Counted from the first letter of the stretch, positions 14,221-22,416 are shown. The stretch is DNA of 46,781 bases from UBA493 sp035655435 (GCA_035655435.1 DASRUN010000017.1:1-46781), one strand, 5' to 3'. The notes: generated from the letters alone by a model not told the origin. Translations and numbers: made by a program.

Positions 14221-15945
14221 ATGAAAAAAAATCAGGCAATACTTTTTGTCGGATTTGTACTGCTACTCAGCACGACCGCTTTTGGAATTGAATTTCGCCC
14301 TGCAACCGTGAAAAACATTGATGTAACAATAACAACTCAGGCATTGGGAAATTTTTCAGGGGAAATTACGAGAGGGGATGAACTTGAAATATTATATCTC
14401 TCGATCCAAAAAGATGAGAGCCAGGAAATTGTTTCCCTGAACGAACACATGGAAATCGGAAATGATACAATAGAAGCGGAACATTTCCAACAAAACGGTT
14501 TAACATACGCAAAATATGTTGTAAAAGATTTGTTGAAATACAAAGATGCTCCGGAGTTTAAAGTTATAAGAGAGGCAAGGGTGAAAAAAGAGGCGAAAAT
14601 TGGCCTGAATGCGGATTACAATCTGAACAATGAAATAAATGAATTTTCTGAATACAAAAAAGAAACGGAGTACATAGAATCGAATGATGTAGAACTCAAA
14701 AGCAAGGCATCACTTGAATTTTCATCGGAATCACAAATAGAATCAATAAGAGAAATAGCGGAATGGGTCAACACGAACATTGAATACGATTTTGACAAAT
14801 ACTATAATGGGGTTTACAGCGCAAAAGAAACATACCAAAACAGAGCAGGGGTGTGCGATGAATTTGCAAACCTAACAGCTGCATTTACGCGCATCAAGGG
14901 AATGCCCACAAAATATGTAACGGGATTAAGCTTTGACGGAGAACGCTTTGGAATGCATGGTTGGCTGGAGGTTTATCTTCCTCAAACAGGCTGGATCGGA
15001 GTTGATTCAACTTATGGAGAAGCTGGTTATTTGGATGCGGCTCACATTACTTTTGCAAAAACAACAGATGCAAATAATGCGGTTGATTTTATTGCAACAA
15101 CAAAAACCAGGAAAACAATACAAGTAAACGCGGAACTTCCGCTTCCTGAAACCGAAATAAATTCTGTTGAATTTTTCCAAAATATACTCGAAGCAGAAAT
15201 AGAAACTCCGGATGCAGTACAATCGGGAGAAAAGTTTGAAGTAAAAGCAAAAATAAAAAATATTTCAAATGAAAATGCAATACTCCCCATAGAACTAAGA
15301 TTCCACGAAGATTTTGGAGAAAATCAAAACAACAGACTGGTTTATTTTGAAGCAGGAGAGGAAAAGGAAATAGTTTGGGGGGCAAGAGCCCCTGAAAAGG
15401 AAATCGAACGCGGTTACTACAATTATGGAATGATGCTTCTCCTTCCCGACGGAAATGTTCTTGGAACAATAAAAATTGTTTCGAACAAAACAAATGTGAA
15501 AGAGGAAGCAGACATCCGAGTTAACGATGTCAGCCCGTTGCTCAATGGAGAGGACCTTGAAATACAAATTGAATTGGAAAATCTTGGGCAAAAAGACGGC
15601 AATGCATTAATAGAAGTTTTTTTTGACGGAAACCCATTGCAGGAAAAAACTGTAGAAGTCAACGCACTTGAAAAAAAAACTGTTTCTTATATTGTGAGAA
15701 GAATACATTCAGGAACTGTAACTGTTAAAATTACCGGCGCGGAAGAAAAAAATTATGAAATAAAAATACCAGAAACACAACAAGGAGAGGTTGTTGCGGA
15801 AGAAATAAATGGAATTGAAACAGAAATGCCTGAAACAGGAGCTTTGGAAATACCGGAGTTCACGCAGCAGGAACTGCTCCAAATGGCGGGAGCGGGGGTA
15901 ATAGCACTCGTTATCATAACGGCGCTGGTTTTCATGCGGAAATGA
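14221..15945 (+). CDS. Secreted, membrane-anchored transglutaminase-like protein
   Basis: 574 residues. A signal peptide (1-22) opens the protein. A transglutaminase-like domain spans about 170-275 with a plausible Cys-His-Asp triad: Cys212 (RAGVCDEFANL), His246 (GMHGWLEVYL) and Asp262 (WIGVDSTYGE). Two Ig-like beta domains follow (about 320-430 and 435-525), then a C-terminal membrane helix (about 553-571) and a short basic tail, so the enzyme faces outward. Members act as proteases or acyltransferases on cell-surface proteins. Substrate unknown. Confidence 0.8.
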   Translation: MKKNQAILFVGFVLLLSTTAFGIEFRPATVKNIDVTITTQALGNFSGEITRGDELEILYLSIQKDESQEIVSLNEHMEIGNDTIEAEHFQQNGLTYAKYVVKDLLKYKDAPEFKVIREARVKKEAKIGLNADYNLNNEINEFSEYKKETEYIESNDVELKSKASLEFSSESQIESIREIAEWVNTNIEYDFDKYYNGVYSAKETYQNRAGVCDEFANLTAAFTRIKGMPTKYVTGLSFDGERFGMHGWLEVYLPQTGWIGVDSTYGEAGYLDAAHITFAKTTDANNAVDFIATTKTRKTIQVNAELPLPETEINSVEFFQNILEAEIETPDAVQSGEKFEVKAKIKNISNENAILPIELRFHEDFGENQNNRLVYFEAGEEKEIVWGARAPEKEIERGYYNYGMMLLLPDGNVLGTIKIVSNKTNVKEEADIRVNDVSPLLNGEDLEIQIELENLGQKDGNALIEVFFDGNPLQEKTVEVNALEKKTVSYIVRRIHSGTVTVKITGAEEKNYEIKIPETQQGEVVAEEINGIETEMPETGALEIPEFTQQELLQMAGAGVIALVIITALVFMRK

Positions 15946-15981
15946 ATTTTAAAAAGGTTTGCCAGGGGAAATCATCTTGAA

Positions 15982-16084
15982 GCGAGAGTAGTATAGCGGT
16001 AGTACGCTGCCTTGCCACGGAAATTCTTTAGATTAAGTTTTCTGCAAAAAGGCTGCAGCCCGGGTTCGATTCCCGGCTCTCGCA
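15982..16084 (+). tRNA. tRNA-Gly (anticodon GCC) with intron
   Basis: Acceptor GCGAGAG/CTCTCGC with discriminator A, D-arm GTAT/GTAC, anticodon loop TTGCCAC, T-arm CCGGG-TTCGATT-CCCGG. The region between the anticodon loop and the variable loop carries 32 extra bases; removing 16021-16052 (or the same length shifted by the repeated GG) leaves a 71-nt tRNA. One T-T mismatch remains in the anticodon stem with this splice, and the exact boundaries are ambiguous. Confidence 0.85.
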
Positions 16085-16120
16085 TACAAACTTATTTACT
16101 AGAAGAGTTTTATTGTTTAA

Positions 16121-16699
16121 ATGACACGAATTGGCATCCATGCATCTCCTCAAAATAGACACAAAGAAATTCAAATGAAAGGATTAGTTAGACAACCATT
16201 TTGGAGGAGCCAAATACCGGTCAGACAACCAAGAAAATTTAAATGGAAATATGATCCGTTCTCATATGACATAACCGGGAAAACAAAGGAACAAATTGAA
16301 ACAGCAGTATATGAATCACTAAAGGCAGCTAATCTTCACATTACCAAAAGAGGAAGAGGCAGATTCAGATTGGAAAAAATCAAACTGTACTTGGTGGATT
16401 TAGAACAGGCAAATATAAAAACGAGCAAGCTTAAAGCCGCAAAAATTCGAATAGGTTGGAAAAAATCAAGCGCAATAAATATTGGTGAAATTGATGAACA
16501 TACTTTGGAAGCTCCGGCTCATGCACTAAAACAAGTTAACCTTAGCCCTGAAATAATTAATGATATTTTTAAACAAACAAGTAACATGCATTGGTTTGAA
16601 GCTAATAGAAAAATGTCAAAAATAATTACAGAACTGCTTTTGAAGGAATATTTATCAAAAAAAGCAAAAACTAGAGAAATTGGTTCAGCCAGTAGGTGA
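16121..16699 (+). CDS. Hypothetical basic protein, 192 aa
   Basis: Soluble and Lys/Arg-rich with a basic N-terminal 50 residues and a mixed alpha/beta core (EQIETAVYESLKAANLHI; FRLEKIKLYLVDLEQ; AAKIRIGWKK), then a helical C-terminal third. I do not recognise the family. The last 29 bp overlap the end of the convergent thymidylate kinase gene. Confidence 0.5.
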   Translation: MTRIGIHASPQNRHKEIQMKGLVRQPFWRSQIPVRQPRKFKWKYDPFSYDITGKTKEQIETAVYESLKAANLHITKRGRGRFRLEKIKLYLVDLEQANIKTSKLKAAKIRIGWKKSSAINIGEIDEHTLEAPAHALKQVNLSPEIINDIFKQTSNMHWFEANRKMSKIITELLLKEYLSKKAKTREIGSASR

Positions 16700-17282
16700 T
16701 CTGCTTCTTAACTTCCTTAATACTTTTAGAAGCATCAACAATGTGAATATTTTCTTCAGGAAAAATTTCTTTCAAGGAAAGGAAACCGTTTCTCACTTTT
16801 TCCAAAAAATCTTTTTTCTCAAAAGAATCCAATTGCTTTCTTTTTGAAATTCGCTCCAATGCGGTTTTGGCGGGAACATCAAGGATAAAAATCAAATCCG
16901 GAACAGGCATTCCCTCATGTAATTTTTTTATTTTTTCAACAGGAATTCCTTGCAAAGCCTGGTAAACAAAAGTGCTGTACTTGTAGCGGTCGCACAAAAT
17001 TATTTTGTTTTCTTTCAACGCGGGAAGCAATTCTTTCTCAATATGCTCTTTCCGATCCGCAACATACAAATCCAAAAACTGTGGAGCGTTTAACTCAGGT
17101 TTTGGAGAGGTCTTGAGAAGCTCGCGAACTTTTTTCCCGTAAAAACCATTGGTTGGTTCAGCAGTTACAAAAATGTCCTTTTGAGAAACACCATTTTGAA
17201 GAAGAAAACTCTTTGTTTCTTTAATTATTGTTCCTTTGCCGGAACCGTCAATTCCCTCAAAAACAATGAAAAGCGGTTTCAT
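16671..17282 (-). CDS. tmk: Thymidylate kinase
   Basis: 203 residues from ATG 17282 (MKPLFIVFEG); an upstream in-frame ATG would add an unlikely 14 residues. It phosphorylates dTMP to dTDP. P-loop GIDGSGKGT (10-18), the DR motif in ILCDRYKYSTFVYQ, the TAEPT motif and a lid region are present. The 3' end overlaps the convergent gene. Confidence 0.9.
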   Translation of the reverse strand: MKPLFIVFEGIDGSGKGTIIKETKSFLLQNGVSQKDIFVTAEPTNGFYGKKVRELLKTSPKPELNAPQFLDLYVADRKEHIEKELLPALKENKIILCDRYKYSTFVYQALQGIPVEKIKKLHEGMPVPDLIFILDVPAKTALERISKRKQLDSFEKKDFLEKVRNGFLSLKEIFPEENIHIVDASKSIKEVKKQITYWLNQFL

Positions 17283-17382
17283 GAAAGAAAAAAGGCATAA
17301 AACTGTTTTAAAGGCAAACAGCAAAAAGCATGAATTTTAAAGCGTTGCCAAAGAAGAATAAATTAACCGTAATCACAATACA

Positions 17383-17453
17383 GCAGTCGTCGTCTAGTGG
17401 TAGGATCAGAGCCTTCCAAGCTCTTGGCCGGGGTTCAAATCCCCGCGACTGCA
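17383..17453 (+). tRNA. tRNA-Gly (anticodon TCC)
   Basis: 71 nt without intron. Acceptor GCAGTCG/CGACTGC, discriminator A, anticodon stem AGAGC/GCTCT with loop CTTCCAA giving TCC, T-arm CGGGG-TTCAAAT-CCCCG. No encoded CCA. Confidence 0.95.
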
Positions 17454-17579
17454 TATCCACTCTGCAAGGTTTTGCCTCATTCAATAAATTTAACGGCAAA
17501 AAAGCTTAATAGCAAGAAAGCGATTCTTTTTTTATGACAAGAGTTACACGCTGGTTTTGCAGCGGGAAAGGTGAATGAT

Positions 17580-18137
17580 TTGTTTAGAAAAGAATTTGCA
17601 ATAAGAGGCAGACCTGGAGAGGTTGAAATAACACCAAGAAAAACACATGCAAACGATCTCAGATACAAATACAGGAGAAGGCATGGAGAAGAAAACCCCG
17701 CACTAAGAATACGCATTGGAACATCTGAGATTGTAGGAGTGCAAATGAAAGTGAAGGGCGCACATGAAGGCGGAATAATTATTGACGGCTCACATCAAGG
17801 AAAACAATTTTTTGCTAATGGAGAAAAGGTACTGGAAATACATGTCAACACCGTTCATCCGACAGATGCTATCAGGCTTATTGATCTTCTAATAGAGCAT
17901 CTTCCTGAAATAAAAAAAATTGGATTTTCCGGATTGTACGGCTACACGCCGACGCATGCCATTGCACAGGCATTCATAAAAAAAACAAAAGGAAACGTGT
18001 ACGAAGCGGAAGAGGTAATTGTTACGGAAGATGAAAAGGCGAACGCAAAAAGATATTACAAAGCAAGAATTCCGAAACACGGTTTTCCACAAGAGCACTT
18101 GCAAAATGAAGTAATTGGGGTGGCAATCAAATTCTGA
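17580..18137 (+). CDS. Hypothetical protein, about 185 aa
   Basis: No ATG is in frame. TTG 17580 has GGTGA five bases upstream and is preferred; GTG 17571 would also work. The protein is alpha/beta and soluble: basic N-terminal region (GEVEITPRKTHANDLRYKYRRR), a strand-rich middle with IRIGTSEIVGVQMKV, then a helix-rich half with DAIRLIDLLIEHLPEI. It may resemble an acyltransferase-like fold but no motif confirms that. A 14-codon ORF (17534-17578) just upstream is probably chance. Confidence 0.5.
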   Translation: MFRKEFAIRGRPGEVEITPRKTHANDLRYKYRRRHGEENPALRIRIGTSEIVGVQMKVKGAHEGGIIIDGSHQGKQFFANGEKVLEIHVNTVHPTDAIRLIDLLIEHLPEIKKIGFSGLYGYTPTHAIAQAFIKKTKGNVYEAEEVIVTEDEKANAKRYYKARIPKHGFPQEHLQNEVIGVAIKF

Positions 18138-18198
18138 AATTTTTTTTGGAATAAAAATAATTAGACTAAAAATTCTAAAATATTTGGTTGTTGGGTGA

Positions 18199-18213
18199 GG
18201 GGCTTTGAGCCCC
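18199..18213. other. GC-rich hairpin in the gap 18138-18297
   Basis: GGGGCT-TTG-AGCCCC with partial outer pairing TTGG/CCAA. It can end the upstream gene. On the minus strand the same hairpin lies inside a 21-codon ORF (18226-18161) whose ATG is preceded by a perfect GGAGGTG (18239-18233). The rest of this 160-bp gap is AT-rich. Confidence 0.4.
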
Positions 18214-18297
18214 CCAAAAATATCATGCAAAACACCTCCGGTACATGTTTAAAAAAAATAAAATTTTACAAAACAATTCTTTTTCAAACCCCAAAAA

Positions 18298-18432
18298 TCA
18301 CCTTTTCTCCCTACCAACCACTTGGCCGTTTTCAAATCGTATGACAAGGCCTTTTCCCCGACTGGGCAGTCCTCTTTTTTTGTTTCTTGCATTTCTCATT
18401 TTTGCAATCATATAATCAAACTCCAAACACAT
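18298..18432 (-). CDS. Small basic protein, 44 aa
   Basis: ATG 18432 has AAGGTG just upstream and a TATA-like TTTATATTA about 16-25 nt before it, so I prefer this to the longer reading from 18534. The peptide is strongly basic (MIAKMRNARNKKRGLPSRGK in the middle, VIRFENGQVVGREKR at the end). Could bind nucleic acid; family unknown. The 200 bp between this gene and the ACT-domain gene is AT-rich and holds only that gene's promoter. Confidence 0.45.
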   Translation of the reverse strand: MCLEFDYMIAKMRNARNKKRGLPSRGKGLVIRFENGQVVGREKR

Positions 18433-18658
18433 TGCACCTTGAGAGATTAATATAAATGACGACCAGCAAACCCTGAAAAAGCCACGAAAAACGGGTTTTA
18501 TAGCCAATTTGACAAGGTTTGGACAAAAAAACAAGAGAAATAAAACAAAAATGCGAAAAAACCTAGAATTTTACAAATCATGCCCAAAAATGACCAGAAT
18601 CCTTGAAAATCGCACAAAAATGTAATATTTTTATATGTTTTGTAATGTTTTCAGTATA

Positions 18659-19366
18659 ATGCTAAAAGTTAATGGAAATGGAAACTCACTCTCGGAAGAG
18701 ATAAGGAAAGAAATAGATGTTCTCCCTCACGCAAAAATGTCGCTTGCTGAGGGCATTGTGAACTATTCCGCGCTCGCAAGAAAAATGCTCCCGGACCTTG
18801 AAAAAAAATTCGGAAAAAAACTCAACGAAGAATCAATCATTGTTGCAATCAAAAGATATGCGGATGAATTGGACAAAGATCAGCCCTATGTTTCTTACAT
18901 AGACTCATTTGCACAAGCACAAATAGTCCTTCAGGATAACATGTGCTATAGTCATTTCAAAAAAACAAAAAACGTTGTTGCTAAAGTAGATGAATTATTT
19001 GCAAAAGAAGACTGGAACATGGGCGAAATGCGCGTGTTGATACACGGAGCAGATCAAGTGATGACAATAATGAAAGAGAATAGAATACGAGATCTGTTGG
19101 AAGAATTATCGGATGATGTAATTTATTCTCTCAAAAATAATTCGCTTGTAACAATGACAATGCCGTTTGAATCGTTTGGCGTTTACGGAATCATAGCGGA
19201 AATGACGTCATTGTTGGCAAAAAAAGGAATCAACATAGAATTGCTTAGCAGCCCGCCCGACATACACTTTTTAGTGGATGAAAAAGACGCGGAAAGGGCT
19301 TATTCCGCACTCAGAAAACTCATAAATGATTCCAAAGAAGCACAAAAAGCAGCAAAAGGAAAGTAA
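18659..19366 (+). CDS. ACT-domain regulatory protein
   Basis: 235 residues from ATG 18659, with TATA TTTTTATATG about 25 nt upstream. The N-terminal half includes SLAEGIVNYSALARKMLPDL, an HTH-like helical pattern common in archaeal ACT proteins, and a helical middle. The C-terminal part (about 165-225) is an ACT-type fold, FESFGVYGIIAEMTSLLAKK then INIELLSSPPDIHFLVDEKD. ACT domains bind small ligands such as amino acids. The ligand and target are unknown. Confidence 0.65.
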   Translation: MLKVNGNGNSLSEEIRKEIDVLPHAKMSLAEGIVNYSALARKMLPDLEKKFGKKLNEESIIVAIKRYADELDKDQPYVSYIDSFAQAQIVLQDNMCYSHFKKTKNVVAKVDELFAKEDWNMGEMRVLIHGADQVMTIMKENRIRDLLEELSDDVIYSLKNNSLVTMTMPFESFGVYGIIAEMTSLLAKKGINIELLSSPPDIHFLVDEKDAERAYSALRKLINDSKEAQKAAKGK

Positions 19367-19398
19367 TAATAAAATAACAAAGCCCAAAACTATTTCTA

Positions 19399-19707
19399 AT
19401 GAAACACACAAAAATGCAGGAATTGGCTCTCGAAAGAATTTACAGATTATTCGAGCTCGCGGAAAATGAACAAGCGAAAAAACCTGAGAGAAACAAAAGG
19501 TATATTGGAATAGCAATTGAAATCGGAAAAAAAACAAGGGCACGAATTCCGGAAGAACTCAAAACAAAATACTGCAAAAAATGCAAATCATATTTGAACA
19601 AAAAAAATTCAAAAATTTCTGTGAACGGAACACTGATAACGGTTAAATGCTTGGAATGCGGGTTTGAGAGAAAGACCGGGAAAAAAGAGCAAAAACAACG
19701 TTTTTAA
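19399..19707 (+). CDS. rnp4: Ribonuclease P protein component 4 (Rpp21 homologue)
   Basis: 102 residues. N-terminal helices (ALERIYRLFELAE...) and a zinc ribbon with Cys59, Cys62, Cys84 and Cys87 (CKKC...CLEC) match Rpp21/RPR2. It joins Rpp29 on the specificity side of archaeal RNase P for tRNA 5' maturation. It lies just upstream of the S19e operon, as often seen in archaea, but a TATA box overlaps its stop codon, so the next operon has its own promoter. Confidence 0.85.
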   Translation: MKHTKMQELALERIYRLFELAENEQAKKPERNKRYIGIAIEIGKKTRARIPEELKTKYCKKCKSYLNKKNSKISVNGTLITVKCLECGFERKTGKKEQKQRF

Positions 19708-19820
19708 AGGTTTCCAAATCGAGAATAGTAGTAACTTCTAATTTTACAATTAGGAGTTCGCCGCTAAAAACGGCTAGAACATTTGATTTTCGCTCCGCAA
19801 GGAGAAACACGAAATCAAAT
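19701..19820 (+). promoter_or_regulatory. Promoter and three-hairpin 5' leader of the S19e operon
   Basis: TATA TTTTTAAAGG at 19701-19710 predicts a transcript starting about 19733-19736. Three stems follow directly: 19733-19758 (11-bp arms with one G-U, loop TTAC), GCCG/CGGC at 19760-19774 (loop of 7), and a long stem 19781-19820 in which ATTTGATTT...CG pairs with CGAAATCAAAT around an inner CTCC-GCAA-GGAG tetraloop hairpin. An AAGGTGA site and a 24-codon ORF come next. The arrangement looks like a cis-regulatory leader. Confidence 0.6.
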
Positions 19821-19846
19821 CCAAAAAAAACAAGGTGAAAATTAAA

Positions 19847-19921
19847 ATGTATTTGAATATTGTGAAAAAACATTACGTGGGACTGAAAGTCGCACACCTC
19901 ACTAGCAGAGGTGTCCGCTAA
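19847..19921 (+). CDS. 24-codon upstream ORF coupled to rps19e
   Basis: ATG 19847 has AAGGTGA 7-8 nt upstream. The stop TAA (19919-19921) shares its last A with the S19e ATG, so termination is directly at the S19e start. The peptide (MYLNIVKKHYVGLKVAHL...) is basic and unrecognised. A hairpin ACACCTC-ACTAGCA-GAGGTGT (19894-19914) covers the AGGTG ribosome binding site of rps19e and would be opened by ribosomes finishing this ORF. Likely a leader peptide. Confidence 0.5.
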   Translation: MYLNIVKKHYVGLKVAHLTSRGVR

Positions 19922-20541
19922 TGGGTATATATGATGTGCCGGCAGACAGACTGATAGAAGCGGTAGCCAACGAGCTGAAAACAAAAATACAACAGCCGGA
20001 ATTCACAAAATACATCAAAACCGGAGCACATAGAGAAAGAGCACCACAAAGAAGCGACTGGTTCTTCATGAGAAACGCAAGCATCCTATACCAGCTCTAC
20101 AGACACGGAGCAACAGGAACAGGAAGCCTTAGAACTTATTACGGGGGGAGAAGAAACCGCGGAGTAAAGCCTGAACACAAAAAAAAGGCAAGCGGAAAAA
20201 TAATCAGAGTATGCCTCCAAAACCTCGAGAAGCAGGGGCTCTTGAAAAAAGACAAAAAAGGAAGAGCGGTAACGGGAAAAGGAGAAAAGCTACTTTACGC
20301 AAAAGCAAAAGAAATTGAAATTATTTTTAAAGAAGAAATAAAGAAACAAGAGGAAGAAAAAGTACAGAGAATGGAAAAAGCAAAACAAAACATTGAAAAA
20401 GCAATGAAAGAAAGAAAAGAAAAAGAAGAAAAATTAAAACAGAAAAAAGAAGCCGAACTAAAGGCAAAAGAAGAAACAAAAGAACAACCAAAAAGCGATG
20501 AAAATGAGCGAAGAGGAAAACCTGAAGCAAAAAAAGCTTGA
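19921..20541 (+). CDS. rps19e: Ribosomal protein S19e with charged C-terminal extension
   Basis: 206 residues; the S19e core is the first 140 or so, with DVPADRLIEAVANELK, TGAHRERAPQRSDWFFMRNAS and the GGRRNRGVKPEHKKKASG motif. Residues 141-206 are a Lys/Glu-rich coiled coil that is not part of the usual protein. The start codon overlaps the stop of a leader ORF. The gene overlaps pdcd5 by 38 nt. Confidence 0.92.
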   Translation: MGIYDVPADRLIEAVANELKTKIQQPEFTKYIKTGAHRERAPQRSDWFFMRNASILYQLYRHGATGTGSLRTYYGGRRNRGVKPEHKKKASGKIIRVCLQNLEKQGLLKKDKKGRAVTGKGEKLLYAKAKEIEIIFKEEIKKQEEEKVQRMEKAKQNIEKAMKERKEKEEKLKQKKEAELKAKEETKEQPKSDENERRGKPEAKKA

Positions 20542-20824
20542 AGAATTACAAGAAAAAATGAGAAAACAACAGGAGACGCAGCAGCAGGAACTTGAAAGAG
20601 AAAGCCAGATGCAAAGCATGTTGAAACGCTACCTCGATGAGGAAGCAAGACAGCGGCTAAGCAATGTAAGGCTTGTAAACAAAGAACTTTACACAAAAGC
20701 TTTCAAAGCAATAATGATGATGATGCAAAGAGGTTATGTTCAGGGAAAATTGAACGAAGCACAGGTAAAAGAAATTTTGATGAATTTGAAGGAAGATAGA
20801 GAGTTTAAGATTACAAGAAAGTGA
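20504..20824 (+). CDS. PDCD5-like DNA-binding protein
   Basis: 106 residues from ATG 20504 (MSEEENL). Compact helical protein with the family motif QMQSMLKRYLDEEARQRLSNVRLV (split over residues 37-60) and a C-terminal helical stretch ending FKITRK. Archaeal homologues are conserved within this ribosomal cluster; function in translation or DNA binding is not settled. Overlaps the end of rps19e. Confidence 0.9.
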   Translation: MSEEENLKQKKLEELQEKMRKQQETQQQELERESQMQSMLKRYLDEEARQRLSNVRLVNKELYTKAFKAIMMMMQRGYVQGKLNEAQVKEILMNLKEDREFKITRK

Positions 20825-20831
20825 TTTGAAA

Positions 20832-21098
20832 ATGGGAAAAAAAGATCAGGAAGAAAAAGAATTTTTAATCAGCTCCAGAAAATCAATCGGAGCGGGCTTA
20901 ACTAACGCGCCGGTTTGGATACTTCAAAAAGCCGGAAAAAGAATCTGGAACAAACGCGGAAAAAGACACTGGAGACAAACAAAATTAGGATTAGTATTCC
21001 AAAGAAAACAGAAACAACAGGGAAAAATCAGGAACGCCCAAAAATGGAAAAGCGGAAAAAGAGCAAAAACCGCGCTCCACAAAAGAGGCGATAAGTAA
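20832..21098 (+). CDS. rpl39e: Ribosomal protein L39e, extended
   Basis: 88 residues; L39e is usually about 50. The core NAPVWILQKAGKRIWNKRGK and RHWRQTKLGL match L39e, here with about 25 extra residues at the N-terminus and a basic C-terminal tail. ATG 20832 is preceded by GTGAT with suitable spacing. L39e lines the exit tunnel of the large subunit. Confidence 0.85.
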   Translation: MGKKDQEEKEFLISSRKSIGAGLTNAPVWILQKAGKRIWNKRGKRHWRQTKLGLVFQRKQKQQGKIRNAQKWKSGKRAKTALHKRGDK

Positions 21099-21541
21099 TG
21101 AAAGGCGAACAAGCAGAATACACAATAGCACTAAGGAATGCATTCATGTTCCCGCCAAAAAAAAGAATAAGAAAAGCACTTAACGTAATCATCAGATTTG
21201 CGGAAAAACACGCAAGAGCAAAAGAAATCAAAATAAGCACGGAAGTAAACGAATACTTACACGAAAATTCTAAAAATTTGCCGAGAAAAGTTAATGCAAT
21301 TCTACTTAAAGAAGAAAACAAAATAACGGTTTTTTTGCAGGAAGGAACACAATTGAAAACTTATAAGGAAAATAAAGAAAAAACAAAAAAAGAAACCGAG
21401 AAGAAAAAGAAAGAAGAAAAAGGAAAAGAGAAGAAAGAAGACACTGGCGAAGACAAAGAACAGAAAGAAAAGCTTGAAGACAAAAAGGAAAAAGAAAAAG
21501 CCGGACACGCGAGCTCAATAAAAAGAAAAACAAACAAATAA
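21098..21541 (+). CDS. rpl31e: Ribosomal protein L31e with long Lys/Glu tail
   Basis: 147 residues; the L31e fold covers about the first 88 (YTIALRNAFMFPPKKRIRKAL, HARAKEIKISTEVNEYL, LPRKVNAILLKEENK). The C-terminal 55 residues are almost only Lys, Glu and Asp and are unusual. Start codon shares a base with the rpl39e stop. Confidence 0.9.
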   Translation: MKGEQAEYTIALRNAFMFPPKKRIRKALNVIIRFAEKHARAKEIKISTEVNEYLHENSKNLPRKVNAILLKEENKITVFLQEGTQLKTYKENKEKTKKETEKKKKEEKGKEKKEDTGEDKEQKEKLEDKKEKEKAGHASSIKRKTNK

Positions 21542-21557
21542 AAAAAAGTGATTTTGA

Positions 21558-22223
21558 TTGAATTTTGCAAAGGGCACGGTTAAAAGCAGCCCTTACGTGG
21601 GGGTTTTCGCTTCAACAACAGACGAAATCTGCTTAATACCTCATTCCATACTTCCAAAAGAGCACAAACAGCTCGAAACAGAACTTGACACTAAAACGCT
21701 GAAAGTAAACCTTGGGGGAACTTCTCTGTTAGGAGTACTGGCAAGAGGGATTGGAAAAAAAATTGCAATAACAGGAATAGCGGAAAAACAAGAAATTAAT
21801 ATATTGGAAAAAGAAGGACTTGAGATAATGGTTTTGGAAGATTATAGTTCCGCAGGAAACCTAATTGCAATGAACAAAAACGGCGGAATAGTAAGCCCGC
21901 TTATAGCTGATAAAAACGTTAAAAAATTGGAAACGTTTTTTGACATAAAATTCCACAAAATAGGCATAGCAGGCCTTGATGTGCCCGGATCATGCGTGAC
22001 AGTAACAAATAAAGGCTTTATCTGCCACCCAAATACTAGCGAAGAAGAGTTCACAAAACTCGAAAAAATCTTCAAAGTAAAAGGAATGGCAACAACATCC
22101 AATTACGGAGATTTATTCGTTTCAAACAGTGTAGTAGCAAACACAAAAGGAGTAATAGCCGGAGCAAACACATCCGGAATAGAACTTGGAAAAATAGACG
22201 AAGGATTAAGAGGAGAAGAATAA
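21558..22223 (+). CDS. aif6: Translation initiation factor aIF6
   Basis: 221 residues, as expected. TTG start at 21558 is supported by GTGAT upstream. The pentein repeats are visible, e.g. SPYVGVFASTTDEICLIP, NKNGGIVSPLI, NKGFICHPNTSEEE and NTKGVIAGANTSGIELG. aIF6 binds the large subunit and prevents early subunit joining. Part of the ribosomal cluster. Confidence 0.93.
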   Translation: MNFAKGTVKSSPYVGVFASTTDEICLIPHSILPKEHKQLETELDTKTLKVNLGGTSLLGVLARGIGKKIAITGIAEKQEINILEKEGLEIMVLEDYSSAGNLIAMNKNGGIVSPLIADKNVKKLETFFDIKFHKIGIAGLDVPGSCVTVTNKGFICHPNTSEEEFTKLEKIFKVKGMATTSNYGDLFVSNSVVANTKGVIAGANTSGIELGKIDEGLRGEE

Positions 22224-22225
22224 AA

Positions 22226-22411
22226 ATGAACGAAAAAACATTTACTATAGGCGGAACATACAAAGAAAAAAGAGGACTGAAAATATTCCTCAAAAAAGTA
22301 AAAGCGGTTAACCAGAACTTTGCCAAAGAAAAAACTTATTCAGAAATAGGATCAAAACACAAAGTGAAAAGAAACCAAGTGAAAATAAAAACAGTTGAAG
22401 AAACAAAGTGA
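22226..22411 (+). CDS. rplX: Ribosomal protein LX (L18a/L20a type)
   Basis: 61 residues. TFTIGGTYKEKRGLKIFLKKV and KVKRNQVKIKTVEE match archaeal LX, the short homologue of L18a. It follows aIF6 by 2 bp, the common archaeal order. Confidence 0.88.
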   Translation: MNEKTFTIGGTYKEKRGLKIFLKKVKAVNQNFAKEKTYSEIGSKHKVKRNQVKIKTVEETK

Positions 22412-22416
22412 AAAAA

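Noticed and set aside
17534..17578. 14-codon ORF upstream of the gene at 17580
   Set aside because: No ribosome binding site and no structure to suggest a leader function; probably chance.
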